DNA from: Siphonodentalium dalli
Taxonomy: Eukaryota > Mollusca > Scaphopoda > Gadilida > Siphonodentaliidae
DNA length: 64,000 nt
Reading direction: 5' to 3'
NCBI GenBank assembly: GCA_032622095.1
Contig: CP136062.1
Location: 151,584,875 to 151,648,874 of the forward strand
Of this stretch, positions 1 through 10,400 are shown piece after piece. The notes beneath the pieces were generated by a model that saw only the letters and a program-made list of their open reading frames with translations, had not been told where the DNA came from and searched no databases. Every line of letters starts with the position of its first letter. The stretch's first letter is position 1. The translations under genes and the position numbers were made by a program.

Positions 1-15
1 GTTTTGATAAACATA

Positions 16-228
16 CAGTAATGCCCTAAGTAATCGACTCCATAACCACAGCAGAATTATGGGTAACTTTTCAGGATTTAGTCGGAAATATGGCTTGTTG
101 TCATTCATCGGAAAGCTCTCCCCGATAGCTTTCCGATGAATGGCAACAAGCCATATTTCCGACTAAATCCTGAAAAGTTACCCATAATTTTGCTGTGGTT
201 ATGGAGTCGATTACTTAGGGCATTACTG
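16..228. mobile_element. Foldback MITE, Tc1/mariner type (family A), copy 1
   Basis: Nearly perfect inverted repeat with arms of about 100 bp. Ends are CAGTAATGCCCTAAGTAATC and its complement, flanked by TA on both sides, as expected for Tc1/mariner-type elements. No coding capacity. Transcribed through the region, it would fold into one long hairpin. Confidence 0.88.
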
Positions 229-409
229 TAGCTAATATTATTCCATTAGGCCAATATAAATAAATTACTGCATTCTCATCCAAATTTTTGGAAAAATTGG
301 GGTGGGCAGGCAAATTCATTTTATATTTATTTTTGCTAACATAAGTGGTCATGGTCAGTTCAAGAAATTGAACCAGTATCGTACCTTATACAACACAAGG
401 TTATTTAAA

Positions 410-775
410 TTGCCCAATTTGATCACAATAGATTGATTACTCAAATAGAAGTGCAGGGTGGAATATAAGTACAGGGTGGAAACTTCTGACAAAATTAATA
501 ATAGGGCAGGGCGGTGTAGAAGTACAGGGTGGAAGCATGCATCAATTCTCATAAAAACGGCAAAAATTATTCAAATGCCCGGAAGTATAAACAATGTAAT
601 AACAACAATTCCACATGTTCTGATAACCGATATTCTGGTATTTTATTTGCACTTGCAGCCGTTATGGACTTCCACTATCGAGCCAACAATTTTCCAAAAA
701 AACATGCCGACCTGAATAAGCATCATGCAGGGTGGATTTTTTTTCATAAAATTAATAAATGTACAGGTATGTTTA
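410..775. repeat. ACAGGGTGGAA-type dispersed repeat
   Basis: Motifs such as GTGCAGGGTGGAA and GTACAGGGTGGAA recur with spacer AAAATTAATAA. The same motif family, in the other orientation, lies at 1290-1410, and again at 60460-60520, 62240-62300 and 62950-63040. The open frames here are not genes. Confidence 0.55.
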
Positions 776-1010
776 TTTGGCACACAGGAGTAAAGGCCAT
801 TGCAATGTACTTTTAAGGCTAATGCATGAGAAAACTACTAAAACTATCCAATCCTTCCCACTTCATCAGCCACTCCCCAATTATTGAAGGTGGGGTATTG
901 AATTCATCACATAGGAAAAGACTTATCAAAAGCAAATGCTTGTTGTATAATCCTCTATTTCTATATACCATCATCCTATTCCATTGTATCCTTGTACTCT
1001 TGAGTGCCTA

Positions 1011-1410
1011 ATAAACATACATGTACGATTATTAAAATCGAGGTAAAATTCCCACCTGTACGATCGTTATTTGGTCCTGTACGTTTATTAAATTAACCAA
1101 AAGAAATAATTCACCAATCTTAAATTGTGTTATTCATAGATAAATGAACTCTGATTGTTGACAGTGATCAGCACACTGTAGATTCACAGACCTGGCTATC
1201 CATAGATACTATTTTTGTCACATGGCATCAGTAAACCAGTCAGATGGTGCGTTTTGTTGGGATGTATGGTACTAATATTTCCAGTCTGTATGTTTATTCC
1301 GCCCTGTACTATTATTCAGTTATGCGACATTTTCCAACCTGTACTATTATTCAGTTATGCGACATTTTCCAACCTGTACTATTATTCCACCCTGTACTTT
1401 TATTAGGCAC
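1011..1410. repeat. CCACCCTGTACT repeat with a 43-bp duplication
   Basis: Between 1305 and 1400 a unit containing TTCAGTTATGCGACATTTTC and AACCTGTACTATTA is present twice in tandem. The ends GAGTGCCTAATAA (1003) and TTATTAGGCACTC (1398) are complementary, so 1003-1411 may be an inverted-repeat element. Confidence 0.5.
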
Positions 1411-1593
1411 TCAAGAGTATGTTCTATTGTATGTTTGCTATCGGACAGTTTGATTTGGAAATAAAAATATGTTTACACAAAGGCATGCAAAAAAAAGGTT
1501 ACATTAAAATTATCAAAATAAAAAAAATTGAGGCGGGGACCAAAAATAGGGTTGGGAGGGGATGAGAAACTAGCATTTAAATTATATTGGCCG

Positions 1594-1850
1594 TAACCCT
1601 TTCATGATGGGAGAAGCGCTGGTGAAGCATTAATGATCCTGTGTCAGAGCATTCTCTTATATATGCAAGTCTCCCATGGTAGCCTCGATTAAGAGAATGC
1701 ATTGGGTTACAAGGTCATGGTAAATATTGTTAGGCAAATGTATTCTCTTATATATGCGAGGCTCCCTATGGGAGACTCACATATATAACAGAATGCACTG
1801 TCATAGGTTTTTCGCAAAATTTCAGGAAGCTCCCATAATGAAAGGTTTAA
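1594..1850. mobile_element. TTAA/CCCTTTCATG-type MITE (family D)
   Basis: Ends read TAACCCTTTCATGATGG and CCATAATGAAAGGTTTA. The interior holds two imperfect palindromes built on GCATTCTCTTATATATGC. Same family as 11188-12581 (interrupted), 17468-17667, 23018-23122 and 58190-58409; related to family C. Confidence 0.65.
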
Positions 1851-2035
1851 AAAAATTTGACAAAAGAATAATCTTAGAATTGGAACATTCTGTGTCATTG
1901 GAACAATTTGCGTAATTGGAACATTTTGCATGATTGGAACAAAAGTAAGCAATCTGAAGCACTCTTTTCAGGAAAACATTGGATATAAATTAAAAATTCT
2001 GCTGTCACCAGTGTGGAGATTCACAAAGAATATTT

Positions 2036-2330
2036 AAGATTAAGTTCCCACTTAATTTTCGAATCACCAGATCACATTATATACAACATATTCCATATTA
2101 TATAGTATTTGAAAGGGGAAGCTCCAAAATCAACTTATCCGGTCGAATAAACTGTGAACATGTTGTTTTTGTCAAGGTACTGACATGTGTTCTGTGCTTA
2201 ATTTTGATCTGGTTGTACTGCCAGTCTATTATTCTCAATGGCAGGGGAATAACTCTATCTCTTAGTTGTGAATTATGATGCATTCTGGGTAAATAACGGG
2301 GGAAGTCTTCATGTGAATCTGAGAATTATG
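2036..2330. repeat. CCACTTAATTTTCGAAT repeat (family E), partial copy
   Basis: Shares the blocks CAGATCACATTATATACAAC, TTTGAAAGGGGAAGCTCC and ATAACTCTATCTCTTAG with the copies at 38355-38790, 48258-48732 and 62355-62826. The right end is missing. Confidence 0.6.
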
Positions 2331-2662
2331 GCCCAGAAGAGATAGTCTAGCTGCCTTTCACAAAGCCCCCATTTGAATAATTAATTAATAGCAACTTAAG
2401 AGCAACAGACCATCCATATTTGTTGCATACGTATGGGTTTTAATTTTGCCAAATACAGAAGATTTCTAAACGAGCAATAAAAGAAACCTTCTTGTCCTTT
2501 GAAAATACAGACGGATTACGTTCCCGACAACATCAACTCTAGCAGAAAAGGTTGTTATTATTATAAGGTATTTTGGAAATCTGCAAGACAGAGATCAGTC
2601 CCCTTGCTACACTGGTCTGACTGCTGCTATTATGTGTATTTTCGTAAATAAATCTAACATTT

Positions 2663-2668
2663 TTTATT
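2663..2668 (-). promoter_or_regulatory. Candidate polyadenylation signal
   Basis: AATAAA on the minus strand about 1.6 kb past the stop codon. No closer perfect hexamer was noticed. If used, the 3' UTR would include two foldback repeats. Weak, position-based evidence only. Confidence 0.25.
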
Positions 2669-2908
2669 TAAGTGATTTGTCAGTTACAATTATTCTGGCT
2701 TGATCTAGCCAATTTTTTAATGAATATGGACAGTTCAGTTTCTTAGAATAATGCAGAATGAATTTTGTACATGATGGAGTGTTCATTCCATTGCAGCAGG
2801 GGACAGAACTCTGCCTTGCACTTTGGTATTTTGGACTTAATTTTGCTATCGTTGTGAATCCCACTGGAAGCATTCAAAACCTGAAAACTAAATAATTTAT
2901 ACAACATA

Positions 2909-3141
2909 CAGTAATGCCCTAAGTAATCGACCCCTTAACCACAGCAGAATTATGGGTAACTTTTCAGGATTTAGTCGGAAATATGGCTTGTTGCCATTCA
3001 TCAGAAAGCTCTCAGTGAGAGCTTTCCGCTCTCAGTGAGAGCTTTCCGATGAATGGCAACAAGCCATATTTCCGACTAAATCCTGAAAAGTTACCCATAA
3101 TTCTGCTGTGGTTAAGGAGTCGATTACTTAGGGCATTACTG
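2909..3141. mobile_element. Foldback MITE, Tc1/mariner type (family A), copy 2
   Basis: Same TIR and arms as 16-228 with TA on both sides. The centre has a local duplication of GAGAGCTTTCCGCTCTCAGT, lengthening the loop. Confidence 0.88.
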
Positions 3142-3589
3142 TAATTATATCTAGGTTTAACTCTGCATATATGGTAATTTTTCAGATGATAAAAATTTAG
3201 TTCATCAATAATAAGTACAACAATCTTAAATTCTATGGAAGACAAAGAAACTGACAACAACAGTTTTACTGGTCTGGTGGTTTTGCTAAGACAATGGAAG
3301 AATTAGTGCAAGTGAGGCCCGTTTTATACAATCCTACGGCTCTACCATCAAGACACCTGTGACTATTTGGCAAAATAAAGGAAGTAAAGAAGAAACAGTC
3401 CACTTGCCTATGGCTCATAGAGAATTCCTCCTCTCCGATCACCATTTTGGTATATAGTTAACGACAATAAGTGTATTATTTATATAAAAATTTATCCATA
3501 AATTTGCAGTATAAAATGGCTAGGAAGTCTGTTTAACCAAATACAAAAACTGTAAGTGGTCAAGGAAGTTCATTTGAAGACATTTTAAG

Positions 3590-3769
3590 TAGTGACATGC
3601 GGTTTTACGGTTTCTTGGTTTTCTTTCGGTTTTATTTCAAAACCAAACTGCAACCGATATATTCTATAAAACTTATTCGTCCGGTTTCAATTAACCAACA
3701 CCGCTGGTCCAAAATGTCACTTTTACAAGACTTTAAACCGAAATGAAATTTCAAAACCGCACATCACTA
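3590..3769. mobile_element. Short hAT element, TIR TAGTGACATGCGGTTTT
   Basis: 180 bp with ends TAGTGACATGCGGTTTT and its near-complement, flanked by an exact 8-bp target duplication ATTTTAAG (3582-3589, 3770-3777). Rich in AAACCG/CGGTTT subterminal motifs. Non-coding; lies about 490 bp past the stop codon of the gene. Confidence 0.88.
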
Positions 3770-3796
3770 ATTTTAAGTGAGTAATTCTTATTAAGT

Positions 3797-4154
3797 TTAA
3801 AGGGGTACTGTACACTAAATTCGGGCATTCATCGGACCATCTCCTATTACACTGAACAGAATTTATGCAACAAATGAATGAATTTGAGCCATGGATGAGT
3901 GCAAAATACACTCATGTGCTCTATGAACGATGTAAACAACATGGTAATTATAATGAAAATGAGTTTATGACTCGAGTCATTAATTAATTTTCATTATAAT
4001 TACCATGTTGTTTACATCGTTCGGAGAGCACATGAGTGTATTTTGCACTCATCCATGGCTCAAATTCATTCATTTGTTGCATATATTCTGTTGAGTGTAA
4101 TATGAATGAAATGGTCCCATAAATGGTCAGATTTAGTGTACAGTCCCCCTTTAA
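3797..4154. mobile_element. 360-bp foldback element
   Basis: Long palindrome with ends TTAAAGGGGTACTGTACACT and the near-complement, and arms holding GAACGATGTAAACAACATGG. Flanked by 32-bp direct repeats (about 3770-3803 and 4149-4181), too long for a normal target duplication. About 105 bp past the stop codon. Confidence 0.75.
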
Positions 4155-4258
4155 GTAAGTAATTCGTATTAAGTTTAAAGAAATGAGTATCCTTTGGTTC
4201 AGTTTATGTCAATTAAAGGTAAATATATCACATTGGAAAGCTTTGTAATCTCTGATGG

Positions 4259-4406
4259 CTATTTAACTCGTTGCCATGGTTTTTTATCCACGCCCCTGTG
4301 ATCTGGTATGTGCTTGTAATGACATTTGTCTGCAAACTGACAGCCAGTCGTTCTCCAGAAATAGCACTCATCGCCGTTCACTGGGCCAGTCGCTTTTGGC
4401 AAGTTT
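4259..4406 (-). CDS. TTC31: Exon 22, terminal (CCCH zinc finger and stop)
   Basis: 148 nt ending in TAG. Codes for NLPKATGPVNGDE then CYFWRTTGCQFADKCHYKH, an exact C-x7-C-x5-C-x3-H finger typical of RNA-binding CCCH proteins, and ends KKPWQRVK. Acceptor tcttcag. Confidence 0.94.
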
Positions 4407-7400
4407 CTGAAGAGAAAAATGAAGAGAATAACTTTCAATTTATCAAGAAAATTGAAATGGACCAAAGAAGTCAAAACATATTTAGATTTAAAGGTACTCA
4501 ATCCGATCAGAGGGTCCCCATCTCAACAGATTCCAACAACAACAATCCGATCAGAGGGTCCTATATTACTATTTCTTTGGCTTTTAGGGTACAAAATATT
4601 TGATTCGAGTCGAGGAACCCATCAAACAAAGCTCAGAGTTATTAGATATTGATTTTTGAAATTTGTTATTTTCTCGAGATGAGTTCTAATAATTTCCTTC
4701 AACTTCGTAATATGCTCGAGATGTGTACACCAAAACACTATTCAAACAGACAAGAATGGATAACTCTAAAATCAAGTGGTAATAATAACGCAATTTTGAC
4801 TGTGTTCTGGGCCAGAAAGTATTCCCGATAATGAAAAATAATAGATTTCTAAAATCGATATCTAAAAAAATCTTAGCTTTGATGGGTGGCTTCCTCGACT
4901 CGAATCAAATATTTTTGACCCACGAAGCCATTGAAATAGTAATTGAGAGGAGTTTTATCGGATTGAGTACCTTTAAGCACATTTTCTTGTGTTAACCCTT
5001 TCTATTCTAAATGGATTGTCCAATTCAGCTGTAAAAGTATACATTGGAACAGTCTATTATTCATTTGAAGGTGTGTTGTGAAAGATCCATATACCCAATA
5101 TGAATGGAATTGGTTGACATTTGTTAAACTTTTCACACTTCCTGTCATAAAAATAGACAAACTAAGGCCGATGGGGTCATTGTCACAAGGCTCCGGTCAC
5201 ATTCGTAGCCAGCTTTTTAAATCGATCACAAATGTAGCCAGCTTTTCGCCGGCGATCACATTCGTAGCCAGCTTTTCAAATTCCATGCTTTATATGGCGC
5301 GAAATATGACGTCATCGCGTTCGTTACTAAAATATCGACGTCATGCTCGAAAACTGACTTCGTTTATCAACTTATATTGGAATATAATTCGAGCATCTAA
5401 CGACATTGATCGGAAACCTCAGGTTATTAGGTGAACTAATATTAAATTAAAATTTATGTTGATTTTCATTCATCAACTCAGAAAAATGAGACTAACATAA
5501 TCTTGTTCATTGAAGCTCGCATGAATATGAAAAGCTGGCTACAAATGTGATCGCCGTAGAAAAGCTGGCTACATTTGTGATCGATTTAAAAAGCTGGCTA
5601 CGAATGTGACCGGAGCCTTGTGACAATGACCCCATCAGCCAAACTAAGGGCCGTAAATTCTGGTAAAATAAATGCGACAAACCTGTTTTTCAAACTCGAT
5701 CGTGATATGGTTGTGAAAGGTCCACATATGAAATAAGAATGCAAACGGTTGACATTTGTTCACGTTTTTGCACCAACAGTCATAAAATTGCTAAAAATAG
5801 ACAAACTAAAGGCCATAACTCAGGTAAAAAGGATCGGACAAATCTGGTTTTTGAACTCGTTGAGATATTGTTGTCCATATACCAAATATGAATGAAATTG
5901 GTTGACGTTTGTTCATGTTATCTCATTAATGAACATAAAAATTGTATAAATAGAAACAAGTGGCATAACTCTGGTTAGAAGGTTGGGGCGGACCCAATTT
6001 TCTGTGTACAGCTGTCACACATGACAATTAACTAACATACCAAAAAATGGCAGAATCTATCAATAAACGGCTATGTTATATAGGTTTGTTGCTGCCCGCC
6101 GGGACACCCACCCCCAACCGTCCTTCGCCATACAAATAGTCAAGTATTGATGACTAAAATGGTACCTCTCCAATGTTTATTTTTAGAACTCAACGGGAGA
6201 GCATTATAAGGTGACAGATATTGTGTGGTTATGACTGCAACTGCCTTTCTGGATGGGCACTAGATCATGCCATGAATCTCTACTCTGGTTAAACCCATAC
6301 CTTACTAGTATTTAAATTCAAGCAGTACTATTTTTCGCTCATTCTTGAATTCGCGCACTTTAAATTCACGCACCTAACTGACAAAATTAATTTTGAAAAA
6401 GTCTTGGGTCTACATGAGGACAGTTTCAGTTCTTTAGTTGTTCTGAAGATATATGTATATATTAAACATGATCTGTAGATCATAACTGAATCAGTGAGAG
6501 CTTTCCGATGAATGGCAACAAGCCATATTTCTGACTAAATCCTGAAAAATTACCCATAATTCTGCTGTGGTTAAGGAGTCGATTATTTAGGGCATTACTG
6601 TACGCCCATGGTAATTTCAAAAATGGGCCATAACTCAGGTGAAAATTGGCCGGCGGAACTCCAATTTGAATTTGATCAGTATTTTTTGGCTAGTAAACTC
6701 ACATACCACATTTCATTCCATTCAATTCAGACTTACTAAAGTTATCATCCAGAAATGAAAATTAAATGCAAATTCCAACAAAAAGGGCCGTAACTCGGGT
6801 GAAAATTGGCCGACGGAACCCAAATTCGTCCTTAAACTGTATTTTGTGCAAGTAAACCGGGACCCACATGCCAAATTTCAGTCCATTCAGTTCAGATTTA
6901 CTAAAGTTATTATCTGGAAGCGAAGGGACGGAGAGATGGACAGATGGCGAGACCAATAACATAATAAATCGTTTTTTTTCAACGTTCCCAAGTTTTGTTC
7001 TGGTAGAGTATGATCTCTACACGCGTAGCCAGAGTACAGATTCATGGCATGATGTAGATGGGCACTAACAGAATAATAGTTTGTTTTCCAACATAAAATA
7101 AATAATTCTAACTGTAGAAGCTCTTCTCGTTCTCTTTCTCGTTCTTTTTCTCTCTCCTTTTCCTTTTCTTTTTCTATTTTCTCCTTTTCTTTCTCTTTTT
7201 TGGCCTTATCTTGTTTGGTTGTTGGCAAGGTTGTGTTGGAAGTTTTTCGTAATGTGGTGACGCCATTTAGACCCTCAGTGATAGGATTATCAGGAAATTT
7301 TACTAACAGCCTCTGACCTCCGCATTCATGAGACTGAAAAGCAATATATATATAAACATAAATATAATGAATTTTACTAGCAGATTTTGACCTCGGCAAC

Positions 7401-10400
7401 TGAAAAGCAATATATATATAAACATAAAACATAAATAGAATGAATACTTAGATCGTCTATTTCTTCCAGGCCACAATTACAACAACAACAACATAATTTT
7501 AATAAAACCTTATTTCAAGACTACAAATACTCTTAGTTTCTGCGTCTAATATTTTGGTGTGTCCCACTTTCACTTCTGTTACATGCTGAGGTGTGGGCAC
7601 AAAGATTGTTTCCTCTTTTGTTGAATTATGTGTGTTGTCCCATATAAAAGGTAATCTGGGAACCCAAAGAAATGCCATGTTTTTCTTTGGTATAAATCTG
7701 AGTATCACACTAATCCTGGATGCTTGGGTATATTTCTAATCAATTTCCAATCTGTTTTTACATGATACCTGTGTAACCTGTGATATTTCTGCAACCTGTT
7801 TAGGTGTTAAAGTCCTACCACTTTGAGAACACTTAATAAGCTTTTAAACTCAAGTTTCCAAAAAAGATTTTTGTTAACTGTGGGCTTTTGTATTGAAATA
7901 GGTATAAAACAGTCACCACAACACCCGAAAGTAACTCATTTATACCACATGGCTGCACAGCAGACTAGCATCACCAAATTCACCCTCTGGGGACCTCATT
8001 CTGCTTAAGCCTCATCTTATGGAAAGTACCTATAGTCTCAAATTAACATTTTTTAATTTACTTTTTCCCTTCTGTTCAGTTTCTATATCCCCTAATTTGC
8101 AGAAGATGAAATGCATAATCGAGGTGCACAATGGGTGAACATCACTAACTTCAACTGGAGAACTTCAATCTGATCCTAGGTCTCCCATAGCAGTTGAGGA
8201 CTAAGCAGAATGAGATTCTCAGATGGTGAATTTGGTGACACTAGCCAGCCGTGTGGGATAGCTTCACTAAATTCACCCTTCTCTCGGTAAAAACCAATCG
8301 ATTCATTGAGCTTCGGTTCCACATGGTTTATAATTTATAATTAATGATAATTGTCAACTAACTGAGATTTGATTTGCACTAAAACAATGCAATGCAAAAC
8401 TTCACATGTCTATATTGAAAGAGGAACTATTTTGTTTAGCAGCAGATAAAACTTCTACAAGTTTAGAAGTAACTTCTCTTTGTTCTCAACGGTCAGCCGA
8501 GTTAGTCAGTTTTATTTCGCACCCACCTTCCCACCCATTATTTTTGCTTCAGTTATTAAGAGTGGATATCCTTTCAGAACATTTTGATAACAGCTATGCT
8601 TAGTGTGTGTTTCAGGGTGTGCTTAGTGTGTGTTTCAGTGTGTGCTTAGTGTGTGTTTCAGGGTGTGCTTAGTGTGTGTGTTTCAGTGTGTGCTTAGTGT
8701 GTGTTTCAGTGTGTGTGCTTAGTGTGTGTTTCAGTGTGTGCTTAGTGTGTGTTTCAGTGTGTGCTTAGTGTGTGTTTCAGTGTGTGCTTAGTGTGTGTTT
8801 CAGGGTGTGCTTAGTGTGTGTTTCAGTGTGTGCTTAGTGTGTGTTTCATGGTGTGCTTAGTGTGTGTTTCAGTGTGTGCTTAGTGTGTTTCAGTGTGTGC
8901 TTAGTGTGTGTTTCAGTGTGTGCTTAGTGTGTGTTTCAGTGTGTGTTTCAGTGTGTGCTTAGTGTGTGTTTCAGTGTGTGCTTATTGTGTGTTTCACGGT
9001 GTGCTTAGTGTGTGTTTCAGGGTGTGCTTATTGTGTGTTTCATGGTGTGTGTTTCAGGGTGTGCTTAGTGTGTGTTTCAGTGTGTGCTTAGTGTGTGTTT
9101 CAGGGTGTGCTTATTGTGTGTTTCATGGTGTGCTTAGTGTGTGTTTCAGGGTGTGCTTAGTGTGTTTCAGTGTGTGCTTAGTGTGTGTTTCAGGGTGTGC
9201 TTAGTGTGTGTTTCAGTGTGTGCTTAGTGTGTGTTTCAGTGTGTGCTTAGGTTGTGTTTCAGTGTGTGCTTAGTGTGTGTTTCAGGGTGTGCTTAGTGTG
9301 TGTTTCGGTGTGTGCTTAATGTGTGTTTCAGTGTGTGCTTAGTGTGTTTCAGTGTGTGCTTAGTGTGTGTTTCAGTGTGTGCTTAGTGTGTGTTTCAGTG
9401 TGTGCTTAGTGTGTGTTTCAGGGTGTGCTTAGTGTGTGTTTCAGGGTGTGCTTAGTGTGTGTTTCAGTGTGTGCTTAGTGTGTGTTTCATGGTGTGCTTA
9501 GTGTGTGTTTCAGTGTGTGCTTAGTGTGTGTTTCAGTGTGTGCTTAGTGTGTGTTTCAGGGTGTGCTTCGTGTGTGTTTCAGTGTGTGCTTAGTGTGTGT
9601 TTCAGGGTGTGCTTAGTGTGTGTTTCAGGGTGTGCTTAGTGTGTGTTTCAGTGTGTGCTTAGTGTGTGTTTCAGTGTGTGCTTAGTTTGTGTTTCAGGGT
9701 GTGCTTAGTGTGTGTTTCAGTGTGTGCTTAGTGTGTGTTTCATGGTGTGCTTAGTGTGTGTTTCAGTGTGTGCTTAGTGTGTGTTTCAGGGTGTGCTTAG
9801 TGTGTGTTTCAGGGTGTGCTTAGTGTGTGTTTCAGTGTGTGCTTCAGTGTGTGCTTAGTGTGTGTTTCATTGTGTGCTTAGTGTGTGTTTCAGGGTGTGC
9901 TTAGTGTGTGTTTCAGTGTGTGCTTATTGTGTGTTTCGGGGTGTGCTTAGTGTGTGTTTCAGGGTGTGCTTAGTGTGTGTTTAGTGTGTGTTTCAGGGTG
10001 TGCTTAGTGTGTGCTTAGTGTGCTTTTCAGTGTGTGCTTAGTGTGTGTTTCAGGGTGTGCTTAGTGTGTTTCAGTGTGTGCTTAGTGTGTGTTTCAATGT
10101 GTGACACATCAGGATCATCTGGCAAGACTCTTTCCCTTTACGTCTTGATTTCTTATGGTTGGCACTTTGGTGGAACTAAAAAAGGGGCTTCATCAATAAT
10201 AAGAAAGTTGAAGTTCCATGCATGCTTCATTATTATTCAACAGAATGATTTACCTGTATTAAACACATCAGTAACTCAACAAAAACAACATGCTCTATTT
10301 ATTAGACAGAATGATTTACCTGTATTAATTAATTAATGATTTACCTGTATTAATTAATGAATTACCTGTAGACTAGTCATAGCCTTCCAGGCAGATTATA

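Noticed and set aside
5078-5434. 118-codon plus-strand open frame
   Set aside because: It lies across the end of a long-TIR element and degenerate tandem units; no recognisable protein.
8908-10160. Cys/Val-rich open reading frames on the plus strand
   Set aside because: They are translations of the 23-bp G/T minisatellite and have no start context, splice signals or non-repeat content.
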